Shown here: positions 33,226-47,247 of the stretch, piece by piece
Layout of the letters: each line of letters starts with the position of its first letter
Position numbering within the stretch: position 1 is the first letter of the stretch
Source: Oreohelix idahoensis
Taxonomy: Eukaryota > Mollusca > Gastropoda > Stylommatophora > Oreohelicidae
Length of the DNA: 64,000 bases
Assembly (NCBI GenBank): GCA_024509875.1
Contig: JAMPIV010012228.1
Span: 62,001-126,000, forward strand
Direction: 5' to 3'
Program-made: the position numbers and the translations under genes
The notes under the pieces: model-generated
The model's database searches: none
Told to the model about the DNA's origin: nothing
What the model saw: only the letters and a program-made list of their open reading frames with translations

Positions 33226-35185
33226 CATGCTATGTTTTCGTCAGTTGTTTTGTTTCTTCAGTAAAAGCTCTTCCACTGATCTGCGCCGTCAGAAGGAGGG
33301 AACCATTTTTCCTAACATCATCGGAGTTGCTGGGCACTTTATAGAGGTTGTGGTCAACAGGTTTCATAGGGGTAGTTACATAGGCTAGGCACTCCGGAGA
33401 GCCGTTGTAGTGTTATGGATTCCTGTATCAAGGGGAGCTGTTGAGTGGTATATGTTTTGTGTAGGGATATTGTATAGTGCGTATTACTTTTTAAAAAGAA
33501 AAAAAAAAAAAGATATGTGAATAAAGGTTTAAGAACTTTTGTGAATCTCGAATTTTATCAAATAGTTGAAGACACTGTGGAATTTTAAAAACTGCTATTT
33601 TAGGTAAATTGTCGGGGGACCCGGAAGTTCAAACAAATCGAGCAAGACAATATTTCCGTTTATCACGGGTATAGCAAAAAATTAATTTAGCGGAATTCGA
33701 ACGGCGACTCAATGTTAATTAGACTGAGCGTCTCACACTTGGAGAACTAAAGAACAAAATTAATTTCATGAAAAAGAAGAATCCACTCAAGCATGTAAGG
33801 TAAAGTAAGAGGCCACAAAGTAAATACGAGCGGACGCCGCCTAACAGAAGCCAGTAATCTTTCCCTTTATAGTTTTCTTCCATGTTGTCCTTACTTTATA
33901 TTCCATTTATCCATCCGATTTTTTCGGTTTAAAGGGAATTGTGGAAGAAAGGTAAATAGTAGTAATAGTGGGAACATGGACCAACTGAGGACGGTAAATA
34001 AATTAAAGATGGTCCCATTAAACACTACTGCTATATGGGAGGTGAATGTTTTAGAGACTTCACTAGTACTAGGTCCGAGCTTTATGATGTGGGGATGTGG
34101 GGCCGTTGCCCTTCCTTGTGCGGATGGTACAAGAGCAGGAAATAACATGGCTGAATTTGTTAACTCTTAAAAGGTTCATGGTGGTCTTTCCTTATAGTTT
34201 AGGACACACCGGAATTAATCGTTCTGGGGGTGATGTCATGAAGACACCAATCAACTCCCATCTGTCTTACGCTTTTCGATTTCTGAGATGCGGTTTTCGG
34301 TCTTAAACGCTGTTTGTATATTTATGCGATATGCCCGTCATATACGCTTGAAAAAATTAGATCTCTTACGCGTGTGGCGTAAAAAATTTCATGAGAGGGA
34401 AGGTATAATAACTTTCAAGTTCTCAGGGTGGTGGGAGTAGACAAGATGCAATGTCCCATTTGCTAGGCATAATGAAGCATAACGCCCAAAATTGGAGATG
34501 CAGTTCAATGGTAATCCGTAATATGAGAACGAGATCCTTAAATTGCTGCCAAGGAGCTTCTTCAAGAGGAAATAAAGGTCGCAAAACCAAGCAAAGCTCG
34601 ATTATTTTTACAAGTCTTATTCCATATCATCTGCCTCCCATTGACCAAGTAACCGTTTCTTCTGTCTTACACCTAGGGGCCAAGATAAATCGTTTTCCCA
34701 TCCCCTACCAAAAAACCTCCTGCTAAACCGAGTTTCTCTCCCCTTGATATGATGAAGATTCTCATACCCTAAAGGTCTTTTATAATTGGACCATACGCCC
34801 TACAGATAGGGACCGGACTAGGTTGGAACGGGACACTCCTCGCCAAAGTTTTGATTTTGTTTAAAATGAAGACAAGCGATAACTGTTACAACTGTAGCCC
34901 ACAGGTGGCCCACAACGTGACCAAAGAGTCACGTCTAGTAAGCGATTAACTAATATTTTTTTTAACCATATTTGTTGTGTTAGATACAGTACATACACAA
35001 TATTTTATATTTTGATGGTTTCAATTATTTATTTGATAATTATATGGTGAGTATCTCTTATTTTCGTACTCACGAGATAAACATCAATGTTGTGAATACA
35101 GCTTGTCCTTGGGGGTGGACACCTTGGGAACGAATTATAGTTTGTTTCCTATTTAAGTCCTTATAAAAGAAAAAATAGATTCTGC
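33226..35185. other. non-coding stretch, nothing recognisable
   Basis: AT-rich, with an A-rich run near 33494-33512. Open frames are short and without domains. Confidence 0.5.
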
Positions 35186-35187
35186 AC

Positions 35188-35375
35188 GGTAATGGTCTCC
35201 AGTGATTTCAAATCCTGGGTAAGCCCACACTCACTGTCCCTGTTGTTTTTCTGTTTTGTCCTGGGTGTTTACTTTCTTTATTGATCCTGCGAGTTGCCTG
35301 AATAAGCATACCTTTAGTATTATTTGTTTCATAGTTATTTTTACTGTTTTACTGGCCTCGGGTGTTCCCTCCCTT
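35188..35375 (+). mobile_element. tRNA-derived SINE, family A copy 3
   Basis: A B-box-like GATTTCAAATCCTGGG (about 35204-35219) is followed by the family body CCTGTTGTTTTTCTGTTTTG, GTTTACTTTCTTTATTGATC and GTTGCCTGAATAAGCATACC. Its 3' part, TTTTACTGGCCTCGGGTG, also occurs in the minus-strand arm of the 58.2 kb palindrome, which defines the family 3' end. Confidence 0.72.
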
Positions 35376-35379
35376 AAGA

Positions 35380-38300
35380 TGTTAAATATATACAATTGAG
35401 ATATCACACCATGGCTTTTGGGGTCCGAAGGGACGAGAAAATCAAGCTGCCCGTTGCAATCAATAACAATACATTACAATTCCTATTTCAGCTTCCTCCA
35501 AGTCTTTCAAAAGTATTACAGAACTATTTTTCCGTTTTCAGTCGAATGTTTCCACCCTTCAAGGTCAAGTTAAGCGCGGACGTTTGACAACCCCGAGATC
35601 CCAAATTACAATCGCTGATGATGGATATTGTCACCGTGGAAGACTGCATGTATAGATCTGAATTGTCATACCTCTTCATTTTAAAGCTCCTATCTTTAAA
35701 AAAAACTAAACTTGTTTATGTAAGGAGAAATTGCCCAGCCCATATTTTTTTGCTGTATTATGCTTATACAGTAAATATAGCACTTCTTTTTAAAAATTCT
35801 TGAGTTTGGACGTTAATAATTCATCCTTTGTAAACAAGATTTTACAGACAACAACCGGAGAATACACAGGGAAGTAGTGAACGGGGGGGAAAGATAAAAA
35901 AAAACGGGACTTTACTCGGAGAGGCCGAAATTGGATTGGATTGGAGTAGGATTCTATAAACACACTTTAACGGATTATGTGGAGAACTCTATACCACGAA
36001 GAGATACAAAACGGAAGGCAAATTCTATTTAACCAGAAGTGGACACCACACGTCGATTCAAAGTGTGTTTTGGGCTCCTTTAATCTCCTTTACACTCTAA
36101 GGGTAGCCGAGCCCACTTAGGTCATGACTCCCAAGTGTGAGACCTTCCCTGTTGTCTGAGTTGGCAGAGAATTTGAAAGCCAAACTTCCCCACCAAGCTC
36201 TTGGTGGTGCAGCTTTCAAATTCCACATCTTCTATTGGATATGCAGTATATATATATATTGTAAAGTTAGTATACGGTCGTTGGTCCCGTTCCAGTTCAT
36301 GTTTATTACCTTACAGTTGGCTTGTGGGCCACTGCTTATATATGAAAATAAGCACAAGTACACAATGGAAGACTAATAGCAGCAGTAAGTGTCACAAAAG
36401 TTCATGAAGGAAATGGCTAAGGATGGATACCCACACGTGTCTGTTTTAATGTAAGCAGTTGTACTGCAAAACGGTCAGAACTTGAGCTTGCCCTAGCAAG
36501 CTCCAGTTTGTTTGGGGAAGAGGTACTAAAGTTGGGAAAGGCAAGGCTTGCAAAGATGCTACGCGATGTCAGGCTTATGACCGTGGGTGTTTGAAGTTTC
36601 AATTCAGCCCACACTTGAAAACGAGGAAGGGATATGTGGAGATTGTGAAAGATAGCTGATGTGATGCTGCCCAAGATAGGTCGCGTCACAACTGAGAGGG
36701 AGGTAATCGGGAAAACTGCACACAAAACGAATAGACGGGGGGATTTGGTCCATGGGAGACACCTCTGGCTGGTGGTCCAGGTGCATCAAGCAGGTGAGCG
36801 CATGTAGGATCAGAATTGGTAGTTCAGAAGATTACGAGAGATGCTGAGAATGATAAGAGGTGGATGTGCAAAAAAAGCAGAGTGCAGCATGGGCGCAACA
36901 CAGGCCAATGGACTACATGGGAAGTGAGCCATCTGCAAAGCGTCCTTGATACAGTGGTAAATATATATGGCATATGTGCAAACCATCTTAGAATCAGCTT
37001 TCGTTGTCGTAGATTCAATGTATGAGCCTTGCTGCCGTCCCGTCCCCCAAACTTTGTGAGTGATGGGAAAGTTCGATGATGATTGTAGCATTGCCCCCCT
37101 GTAGCCATGAGAGGCAGACCCTTGGTAACACGTGCTCTCAGCGTGGTAAAGGTGTCCATTAGGGCAAGGGCGAGTACACTTGGGCGCCACAGACAAAGTG
37201 GCTAAAATGAGCAGGCTGCGACAAGTAGACTTGGCATTGGGGTATAAAGGCGAAATAGCACAAAGCCAGACCAGAGCCACGGCAAATACATACCTTTCTG
37301 AGGGCAGGAAAGTCAAGCACACCCCAAGAACCGAGGCTAAATCCAGGTAAACAGTTTACCAATCTTCTTCTTGACTGTGCATACGACAGTGGGTAGATGG
37401 CGGTAGACACTAACCTGGGACGAGAGGGGCCATATCCCCAGAGAGGTGATCAGAAAATCGGGCGGAGACGGCCGAGATATATAGTGCTTTCAATTCTTCC
37501 AGCATCGCTTCGAGGTTATACAGATTGGATGCTTGACCGTGCCTATTTGAATATAAAGAGTTTGGACGAGCAACATTCGTTCAAAGCGGAGCAAGTATAA
37601 AATTGATCTGGGCACGCGGATCTTGAGACTAATATGGTTGTCACTTTACAAAGGTCATGGCTGATGCGAGGGTGGGCGCAAGAGGGCTCGTGGTCGTGCT
37701 TCATTGTTATGAATTATTGAAACTGTTGGGAGACTGAGGGGACAGATTCGAGAACAAGCGGCACTGTAGAGGCCTTAGTGAAACAGGCCGAAAAGGCAAC
37801 ATGCTGTGGCTATGTAGAAACAACCGCGCAAATGGTCTATGTGAACGTTCGTGACAGTAAAACTCTGCGGTGACAGGAAAACACCAGGGAATTTTTCGTA
37901 AAGTTACCACAAGTGGACGGTCTGAGTTTTTCGGATGTACTGTATGAAAGGGCTGTGAACTGACTGATAACTGAGTAAGTCGGGCAATCACGACGTGCCG
38001 TATATTATTACAGAGGAGGTAGGGCACGGGCAATTTCAGTTGCTAGCGCGCAGTTGGCTAGTCCTCGTCGGCTTTTGCGCAGTGTTTGTGGTCAGTGTCC
38101 TGTCCCTTAGTCGAGGTGTGTGTGCGACGAAAAAAAACGGAACGGATATGTTTTGTTCTTCCCGTTGTTACCTTTCAACAAGTTGCTTCCAACGGCTGGA
38201 CGTTAGTTGTGGGGAATTTTAAAGTTGCTACCAAAGTTGAAATGGTGTTTCATTTTCGATACAAGACAACAGGAGTTGCTGAGACCACTCTGTGTATGGA

Positions 38301-40555
38301 GTCCCATTGGACCCAAGTTGGTGCTAGTTGCCCGCCCCCTTTAGAGTGTAAAAGTGATTAGAGTACAGGGTGCCGTAGAACACTTGTTCGACGTGGCTGT
38401 GGAACTACTTTCTGGATGGATTCAGATTATGGGCAGTCAGTGGCCATTAAACTCCCTAGTGGCGTCCTTTAGGGCATACAGCAGTTAGGTTTTTCGTTCG
38501 CCATTGTTTCCCATCGCACGAACCTATTGGCTTCGTCTTTTAGGGCTGGCAACGGGCAAATCAGATCAATCCCGCTCGCTGTTTCCGTAGAATCGAACTG
38601 TGACTAGCAAAACTGTGGTGATCATTATATATTTAAATTTATATATAGTATTTTTATATATAGTATATTTTATATTGGTAATTTGGATATTATTATATAT
38701 ATATATTTTATATTATATTCATATATATATTATTATAGTATATAAATGAATTATATAGTTTTATTATATATGATTTAATATATATATTATAAATGAGTAA
38801 GTAAATTATATATATATATATGTGCATTTTTTTTTAGCATCAAAAATAAGGATGAGAATAGTTACTAATAGTTTTTTTTTGTCTTTAGTTTATAAGGGTT
38901 ATTATTTACTTATGGTGAAAAACTTTATACATATATTTATCTTATAGTGGCTCTGTTATTATTACTGGAGGGTTGTTGAGAGTCACAGCAAAACCTGTTT
39001 TCCGACAGTAACTGAGACTACAGTCTTTGTTTTTTTAAAAAGCTAGTGATATGATTTCAGTGAGACGATTATAGTCACCTTATTTGTAATGAGTAAATGG
39101 TATGTGTGTGTGAATAAAAATGAATGGACGATGTCGGTTTCGTAACGCTATATTTTAAATATATTCATTCATTCATACAGTTTGTGGTGGGGGGGAAATA
39201 CACAAAAGTAACAGATGCGATCCGACACCTTGCACACAAATTAACTTTGCTTTGCACAAACACCATAGAGGCAAAATTCATTTTAACTAGAGGCGGGGGG
39301 AAAATTGACCAGATTTGTATTATTAGGTTTATTTTTGATTTCTTGTAGTGCTTTTTTCTAAAATGTGCCAAACATCAATTTGAGATAAAAACTATATTTT
39401 ATGAATTAGAAAAGCAAAAACTGAAATGTTCCTACATTAATTGTAAAAAATGGATGTACTTTTAACAGGAAAGTGTTTTTAAAAAAAGTTTTATAGCTTT
39501 AAAAATGTGTATTTCCAAATTTTTTAGAAAGCCGCTCTTCTCCTCGCATGATCAAACGTGGGATCTGCCTTGACTTAAAGTCTCGTAAAATTCGGAGTCC
39601 GAACATTTTTTTTACCGACTTCGGAGCTCCCCAACCCTTTCATTACTAAGTGCCATTGATTGTTTGTCTGTGGTTATTACTTACAATGTAAATATTGGTT
39701 GTTACAAATAGTTTTTTTATTGCGTAGTAATCAAGCACTGATGTAGTCTACCATAACCAGTAGTGCCATTAAATATTAATAGTGGTATTTAAAGTTTGAA
39801 AAATAAATTCTATTTTAAAAACAGGTATAGAATTCCACAACGTGAAAATGGATAGTTTGCAGGCAAAGCTGACCCCGTGTATGCCAAACAGAGAGAAGGT
39901 ACATTCATCCAGACCTCCCCTTACACTGGTGGAAACAGTATGGATTCAGAAATCAATCAGGCTTCCATAAGTTTTAATACTGGACGAACACATGTTGTTC
40001 TGGGACAAGCATGGATTTTGGTAAGTACTTGTCGGGCGCATGTCGTTGAAACGCATTTTTGTAATCTATGATGGCTTCTGATTGACAGAATGAAAAAGAG
40101 TCGTTTGTCCCTAATCATATTTTTTGGGAATGATATGAATAATTATCTGATTATGATAACTGGGCATCCATTGATTTGACATACACTGACGGAAAGCCTG
40201 TTAAACAGCCTTACAAAACAGTCTTTACTTTGTTTTGGAAACCCTCATGAGGTAAAAGAGATCAAGGGAGTATCCAGAAAAAAAAAAACCCGCAAAGAAT
40301 CCGATTACGAAACGAACGAACTTTATTTTCAAGGGACAAGAAACTAGAGACAGAAAGTTAATTGAAAGGGTTTTGGTTTGGTTTTGGTTTGATTTGGTTT
40401 GGTTTGTTTTTAGAGGGACCATCTTCATTGTACAAGACGGAATACTCCATCAGTGCTTCGATCTCCTTCATTTGATCACACAAGGAGGATCTCAGCACTG
40501 TGCATGAACTCCGTAGCACCGGCGATGATCCCAGTGTGTGTAAACAGGAGTCACA
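35380..40555. other. non-coding stretch, no gene supported
   Basis: Includes a more GC-balanced block (about 36400-38600) with many short open frames on both strands, the longest 170 codons (36810-37322 minus). None shows a known motif. A PYIITEEVGHGQFQLL trace near 37998 recalls an integrase C-terminal module but stands alone. Confidence 0.45.
38620..38830. repeat. AT-rich degenerate TATA repeat
   Basis: About 200 bases of imperfect TATATA/TATTATA repeats. Confidence 0.9.
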
Positions 40556-40559
40556 CATT

Positions 40560-40880
40560 CTATAAATATATTTGCGGTGTGTAGGTTTCCTAATTTGTAA
40601 ATTTTGCCAGGACGATTTTTACGATTTCCATGTGCCGAGGGATTTGTAACGTGCGCAACTTGCAACCTTATCCGAGAAGGCTAGGCATCCGATCTCACTA
40701 CCCAAGATACCCAAGAGATCAGGGTGGTGTATGACCATCATTTTGGAAGCACGTGGGTTGGGGTTGAAAAAAAAAATTTCATCACTTAAAATCCCTGTGC
40801 TGGGACCGGAACCCGGTAACTATAGAATTAGAGGTGGCCGCCATACCTCTTAGCCACTCCCACCCCGGCCATCCACATTT
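40560..40880 (-). mobile_element. tRNA-derived SINE on the minus strand
   Basis: From about 40870 downward the minus strand reads GTGGGAGTGGCTAAGAGG, an A box, then about 35 bases later ACCGGGTTCCGGTCCCAGC, a B box, at correct tRNA spacing. A run of T and an unrelated body follow (to about 40560). Box spacing is good, but no tRNA cloverleaf can be completed. Confidence 0.65.
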
Positions 40881-40889
40881 GTGCTATGC

Positions 40890-42192
40890 AGTAAAATTTA
40901 TTAAACATGTTTGTTAAAACTGCATTTGGTAACAACATTAATAGTTGGCACTCAAACTTGTTTTTTTATTTACTTGTTTTGTGATTTTAGGTCATAATTG
41001 AATATAAGTTTTTTTTAAGAACTGTTTTCGCCTTCGTTGAGTGAAGCTCATCTGTGAATAAAATATATTTTGATCAGTTTAAACGCCTAATGTACAGCGT
41101 ATTAGAAAGTTGTTCATTACTAGTGTTATTTTAAAACAAGAGATTCGCTAACCCAGTTGTTTGAAGGAACACATTGATTTAATCGGCACATCACCATCAC
41201 GATCCGGCGCCATGTATAAAAATCAGTCAAAGCCGGTCAAAACTTGGCTAATTAAAATGTGCCCCGAAAGGAAGCTGCATGCACAGTTTCATCTCTCTAC
41301 ATGGAGTGGAGCATATAGAGTCTAGGCATTAAAGACTTACACTAGTTCTCAGCATTATGAGTGGGGGTTGACCAGTTCGCTTGCTTGTTGTCTTTGCCAC
41401 CAATAACTCAAAGACAGCCAGATACCCATTTTCTCCACAGTTGTGGTAAACTCACCAGCGCGGTGACACCGACCTGGTCTCTAATCAGATCCCTTCTCCT
41501 CGAGATGGCAAGCAATGTGTAAGCCACTTGGGGGAAAAAACACAAAACAAAGAATGGTAGAAAAAATATGAAAATCATAGTGCAATACAATTTGTAAGAC
41601 GTTTGAAGTAAGGACAAAATATTCAGTACATTTTTCTCAGCAGTCCAAAAACAAAGAGAGAGAACGTTTCAAAGAAAGCAAAACACTCTAATTTAGCAGG
41701 AAAAGGAATAGAAAAATGTATCTGATCTTTAAACAAAAAATAAAAGCATGAGATTACTAGATGAAACTAGACCGAGTAAATAATATTCAATTGTTTGAAC
41801 TATCACCTATTTTTGTAAAGAGTTTTAATACCTTCCTCGTGAGAATTTCTTACATCATAGCCTAATATGGAATCTTTCTTGTGTTTATAGTTTCCATTGA
41901 CCCCTTTCTGATCTTATTTCTCTTCCATAAGCAGTTCGTTCATAATGATACTCTTTTATCTTGTTTTCGTATTAAAAGTTTTTTTTCTTACAATTTCCTT
42001 TTTGTGTCATCCTACCTATCTCAATTGCCCAATGTTTGTGAGTGTGTACGTGTGTGGTTTGATTTTATTTTTTTGTAAATTGTGCATACATAAAATTGTT
42101 CCGTGTAGTTCCTTTATGGAAAACGTCCCGATTGGCAGTCGTTAGAGAGATGTTAAGGAGGATAGGCCTTTTCGCGGCAAGGTAGTCGGGGG
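40890..42192. other. non-coding stretch before element 2
   Basis: AT-rich with short T- or A-rich open frames only. No gene supported. Confidence 0.5.
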
Positions 42193-45100
42193 TGTCACGT
42201 AGGGTTTATATTCATTTAATTTCCTACATCTTCTTCCTATTTCTTTCACCCGAATTCTCTCTTTTATTATCTCTGTATTTCCTTTTTCCTGTATATTTTT
42301 CATCCATTCGTTTTTGCGAATATTATTTTCATATAATTCGCAAACTTTACCTGTTTTCCTTTCTCTAAAACTGAGAATCGCACCTGGGTGGTATTGCGTA
42401 CATGTCAGTCGCGCTGGTCGTACGATAGGCGTGAATTTACAGCATTCGCTAGACATTCGTCTGAGGGTCTCTGGCCTGGGGCGTGAAAATTCACCCGAGG
42501 GACATGGAAAGTAGACAGAGAGTCTGCATTTCAGTAAACGCATGAGGTTTTTCGTCAGGAAAAAACCCGGCTTAGCGTGAAAATCCACTCCGCACTGCAG
42601 ACGGTGGTCTGAGATTTGCAACTCATGCAAGCCCTCGGCCACTGATGGCTGTTACGTCACGCGATAAGCGGACGAAGGTGTTATACGGACAGGGGAGACT
42701 ATTTCGCTTGGCGAAATAAGATTAGGATCCTGTGTCCGATTTTAAAGATATTGGCCAAGTTTGAAACTTTAATTTCATTCTCGCTCATAGACTCACAGTC
42801 GATCGGTTGATCGTAAAAACAGCAAGAAGAATAGCTGTTAGCGAAGATCTCAGTTTGTTTTTTTTCGGCAATTTGTCGAAACTTCTAGACCTTTTCCAGA
42901 AATATTATTTCAGGCATTTTTTATTCTTAAGTTGTGCGACTACCTGTAATTCTGTGGTTGAGGTAATTAATATGATAGATATATATATTAGATTTAATGT
43001 GTAGTGTTAAAGTTTTTAAATCGCTTAATAATTCATTTTAATCTCATTTCTTTAAGCGCAGAAGAAGAGAAATAAAGTGGTTAGACTCCCCACTATTATA
43101 TTTTCTAGGGAAGCATTCAGTGGAAAGCAGAATAAAATAAAATTTTCTAGCTTATAACGGCCCAATTGTAGCTATTTATATGAATTCGAATTTAATACTT
43201 AAACCTTGCTTTAATCACTCAGAGTCATCGGATGTGATGGTTTTTCTCTAATGGGGGGGGGCACTAACGTACCGTGGAGAAAAAACACTATAGAATCGAG
43301 CCTCATGAATGGTGACGGGAATACGCACCCAAACGCTTTGTTCCAATTTCATGAGGAATGCTGATAGATTTTTTATCAAATAATACACTTACGTCCACGG
43401 ACGGGAAGTTTTAAAATGATAAGCAAAGCTCTCTGCTTGCAAGTTTAAAATGTAAGTTAAAACCAGTTTACACATATTCTTGTTTTATTTATATTATATG
43501 TGATTGTTTTTCCTCCACACACAGTGCCCTAAAGTTTTTGGGGGGAAACCCCACCCTAACTTTACCAAGTTTTTCCCATACACCTCTCCTAAAAAAAGTT
43601 ACTTACCCGATGTGACCGAAGTAAGTTTCCATACTTGTGAAGAAATATAGACAGTCCTTATAATTTTGAACCCACGAGTGGGTTTTCTTAAGTACCACTG
43701 GTTCTAAAGATTGCATATGCCAACCCGAGTGCATTATGGTTTTGCTGTATGCAACCCGAGTTAGCCAGTAAATACTGTTTTCCCAATTAACGGGTTTTTC
43801 AAGCAAAGACTGTAATGATAAATACTGGACCTTGGAGCCAATCTAACCAATTTCTTCTAGACCAAAACGACCCACTCTACGTAAGCTTTCTGCCTGTGGC
43901 GCGAAATTACTTTCAAGTATGTTTAAACTAACACTTTTTCCCGACTATATATACGTATTATATATAATTTTTGAGGACAAATCTGTGGCATGTAAGACTA
44001 AGTTACAGAGTGAATCCTATACTGAAAGGGAAGGCACCGACTCCTTTGACATTCATCATTATTTCTCTAGAAACCTACGCTATATTGACACTGTGCTATT
44101 GCTAACTATAGTCCCGCGCCTGGAATAATTTTTAGGTGACATAATAATCCAGACATTTGAACTAAAATTTGCACACCCAAGTAGTCGTTTCATTCCCGGA
44201 GTCTCCAAGTTAACATTACGTCATTTTTGGAAACTGGGGGGACTTCTTGGCAAAGACTGGCATTTTTTTGAGTCTGTGTGAAGATCTATAAATCTGATGT
44301 AAAGAGTGTTCCCAAGATGGGGCAGCGAGCCGTAGAGTACTTGTCAGTGATCGTGAGTTTTTATGTACCATGTCATGATGAAGGCCATGGCGGGCGGAAT
44401 GAATGAGTAGTTGGTTGTACGCTGTGGTTTGATGATAATTTCCTTTTCAGCAATTATATCTTTGACACCACCCCTGATGCTGTTCCTAAATTTTTTATTT
44501 CAATCTGCATAATTTGTTGCTAATGCTAGAGTTCTTGTGTTTGGTCTTAGGTTAAATCAGATTTTTTTCAAACTCTGTGCATATAATTACGAGATAAAAC
44601 AAAGAAAAACTCTTAGAACCAAACCCTATGTATCTGTGACTCTGCGCCATCATCTGTTCTCTCTTAAACGGGGCGTGGCTAAAACCTAGAGTTAAACACT
44701 ATTAAGGGGCTTATCCATTCCTTGCAACATTTCCTTTGAATTTTTTATGACTATGTGTATAATGTATTCTCCGTTGATGATGTACTTTTTTCTTTGATGT
44801 GTTGTGGAGCCCGATTTTTTTCCTGATATATAAAAATCGCTCTCTTGAACTTAATAATCGTGTTTGGTCAGCTCGTTCTAGATAATATATATATATCATT
44901 GTTATAGTTTTCCCACGTCTGTGTGTTTACCTGTCGTCACGTGTATGTGCGTGCCTGTGAGTGATAGAAATATACGTAATATGTATATTGGTGTAGTCTG
45001 TCTGACGCTGTAACAACTGTTGTAGAAGATAGGTTGAGATGACGAGAGAAGAATTCTTTTCGCTATTTCAGAGACAGCCACTAGTCGCCAATCTAAAAAT

Positions 45101-45243
45101 CTATCATTACACAATCTCACGTGTGTGGAAATTCTATTACCTTTCACTAACGTCTCACTGAGTCTAGTACAACCTAATCACTTCAAACCTATTCAAAGGG
45201 ACCAAACCTAGTTCTTAATCTCCTAATCGAAAATCTACGGACA
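42193..45243 (+). repeat. 5' LTR of element 2, insertion-laden
   Basis: It starts TGTCACGTAGGG and ends ACGGACA. It measures 3051 bp against about 2560-2620 bp for the other intact LTRs; the excess is small insertions spread from about 42.8 kb onward. Its first 600 bases match the element 2 3' LTR closely. Confidence 0.9.
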
Positions 45244-45245
45244 AA

Positions 45246-45400
45246 TGGGTTCTCGGTCCGTAACCGTGAATTTGTTGAAACTAGAAAGAGAAGACGACGT
45301 TACGAAAAATGGGTTTCTCGTCCGTTAGGATTTTTGAAACTTAGAATAGGAAGGTACAGAGTACGACAAATGTGGGACTCGTCTATCTGGATTTTTGAAC
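45246..45400 (+). promoter_or_regulatory. three tandem tRNA-Pro-like primer sites (element 2)
   Basis: TGGGTTCTCGGTCCG (45246), TGGGTTTCTCGTCCG (45310) and TGTGGGACTCGTC (45371) are each followed within 15 bases by a TTTGAA-type block. Together they make three diverged copies of the site that element 1 has twice. The spacing is about 62 bases, enlarged by insertions. The last unit matches the second unit of element 1 best. Confidence 0.6.
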
Positions 45401-46172
45401 TTAAGATTCTGTATTCTGATTATAGAGTATAAGAGTGGTGATGTCTTGTGGACTGTGTATCCTTTTAAAAAAAAAATATACCCCCTAGAGACTAGCGATC
45501 TGTTTACGGGCGTGCTGACCACACAAACTAATAAGTTTTTTTTTCCAACAGCATCTTTGAATAATATACATTTTTAGTTACAGTGTTGATTTTGTCGGGA
45601 TATATGTTGTAATTGGATTGATTAGAATGTAATATAAATGCTGGTATATAGGTGTGTAGTTGTATAACATTCACACTGGTACTGAGGCAAAACGCAGCCT
45701 GTTGAACTACAGTTATAAAGGTGGTGTTTTCGGACTTTTGTCCAGCAACCCCTTAATTCCAACCTCCCCCCTTACCCGGATCATCTGCGATTCAGGGGGG
45801 CGAACTTTTAGTGGAGTTTTAAAAAATTAAGGGATTTATATTTTCTCTTTAATTTTTGCAATATTCTTTTGCTTTTCCACTGTAGCAACTTATTTTTCAG
45901 TTAAAATCCAATTTATCTTAACTACCAATGCCTTTAGGTTGGCGTAATCGTGGTTTTGCATTAGGGCTTTAATTGCCGATTAAATAGCAGCGATAGTGGG
46001 TTTAGATTTTTTATTTTATTTTGGAGGGAGGTATCCCAGGGTTTAAATATATCTCTTTTGATTTTTTTGGTAATTTTTTTTAGGGGCAGGTTCGTCAGGT
46101 CGTGGTAGGAACCAGGTTATATCTTTTTCCTATTTTCTTTCTCCACAGGTCCCACAGTCACTGACATAATAT

Positions 46173-47247
46173 ATGGCCGAAGTAGGGTCTAATGGGCAAA
46201 GCTTACACAATCATCCTCACGGGACGAAGCGAGTGGAGGAGCGACTGGAAGCGAGAGGAAGCGAAAGCATTCTTGTCAGAGACGCACGAACTTGAGAGCA
46301 TATGGATGCGGGGAGAGGGAAAGCAGCTGAAGCTAAAGCATGAGAAAAAAAAGAACTTCAAGAGGATAAGAAAGCACTGGTATCAAGCTAGATGAGAGGG
46401 TATAAGGGAAGAAAGACGTCTTTTCCTAGCAGAAGAAAGTGATTGGACGAGGAAAATGGAAATTCGCCTGATGCAGCATTAGGAAAAGAGACGAACGGTA
46501 GAGACGAGCGTGAGGATCAGAAGAGAAGGACTTAGTGGCCATGGGCATTAAGGATAAGAGAGAAGTTTTTTTATATGGACAGCAAATGACAATTTGGAGG
46601 ACTGGGCATCTGAAAAGCTCTAGTAACCTTCAAAGAAATTGGTTGGATGGCTTGCCTCTTACCTCCTCCGACAATGGAGAGGTCTTCCTCCTCATTCTTC
46701 CTTATGACACTGAGACCTGCTAACAACTCAAATCTCCGATTCAACTAAATGCACGAATGGTCCCTTTCAAAACTCTTGAATAAATTTTCCCTTGTCCCCA
46801 AATGAGAAGATTTGACACAATGGTTAGAAAAAATTTGAGAAAATTGCAACTCTGTACGGGTTAAGACTAGGTCGCGTTGGAATATGAAAACTTTCCCAGG
46901 CCCCTAAAAGGTTCTGCTTATGATGTTTATTCTAAGCTGGAAAGTAGACCAACAAGAACACGACTACGATGTGTTGAAGAAATGCGTTACTGGAGCGCTT
47001 TGAAAATGAACGCTTCGCAAGTTTTTTTTTGCAACTGTTTTCGCAACAGCCGGAAAGAGAATTCTGAAACTTTTCAGCAGTTCTCGTCTCGTCTAAAGGG
47101 ATAATATTTGACAAAGTGCCTTGAGCTTCTCACAGCTCCCCTCTACCTATGAAGGTCTTGAGGAATTTGTTTTCTAACAGAACAAATAAAAGACACTTTG
47201 TCTGCTGATACCCGGAGATTTTCTCGCTGAGCAGGGGGCAGAAAAAC
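46173..47247 (+). pseudogene. Gag coiled coil and capsid region, multiply frameshifted (element 2)
   Basis: Homologous base by base to 5124-6040 of element 1 but broken by many small insertions, so no frame stays open for more than about 75 codons. Recognisable pieces include LKGSAYDVYSKLES (near 46903) and NCFRNSRKENSETFQQFSSR. The clustering of single-base insertions, often in homopolymers, suggests sequencing error at least as much as true decay. Confidence 0.85.

Noticed and set aside
36810..37322. 170-codon minus-strand open frame
   Set aside because: Overlaps other open frames on both strands, has no motif, and composition alone could explain it.
37990..38060. PYIITEEVGHGQF resembling an integrase C-terminal module
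   Set aside because: Isolated, with no upstream integrase or downstream polypurine tract or LTR.
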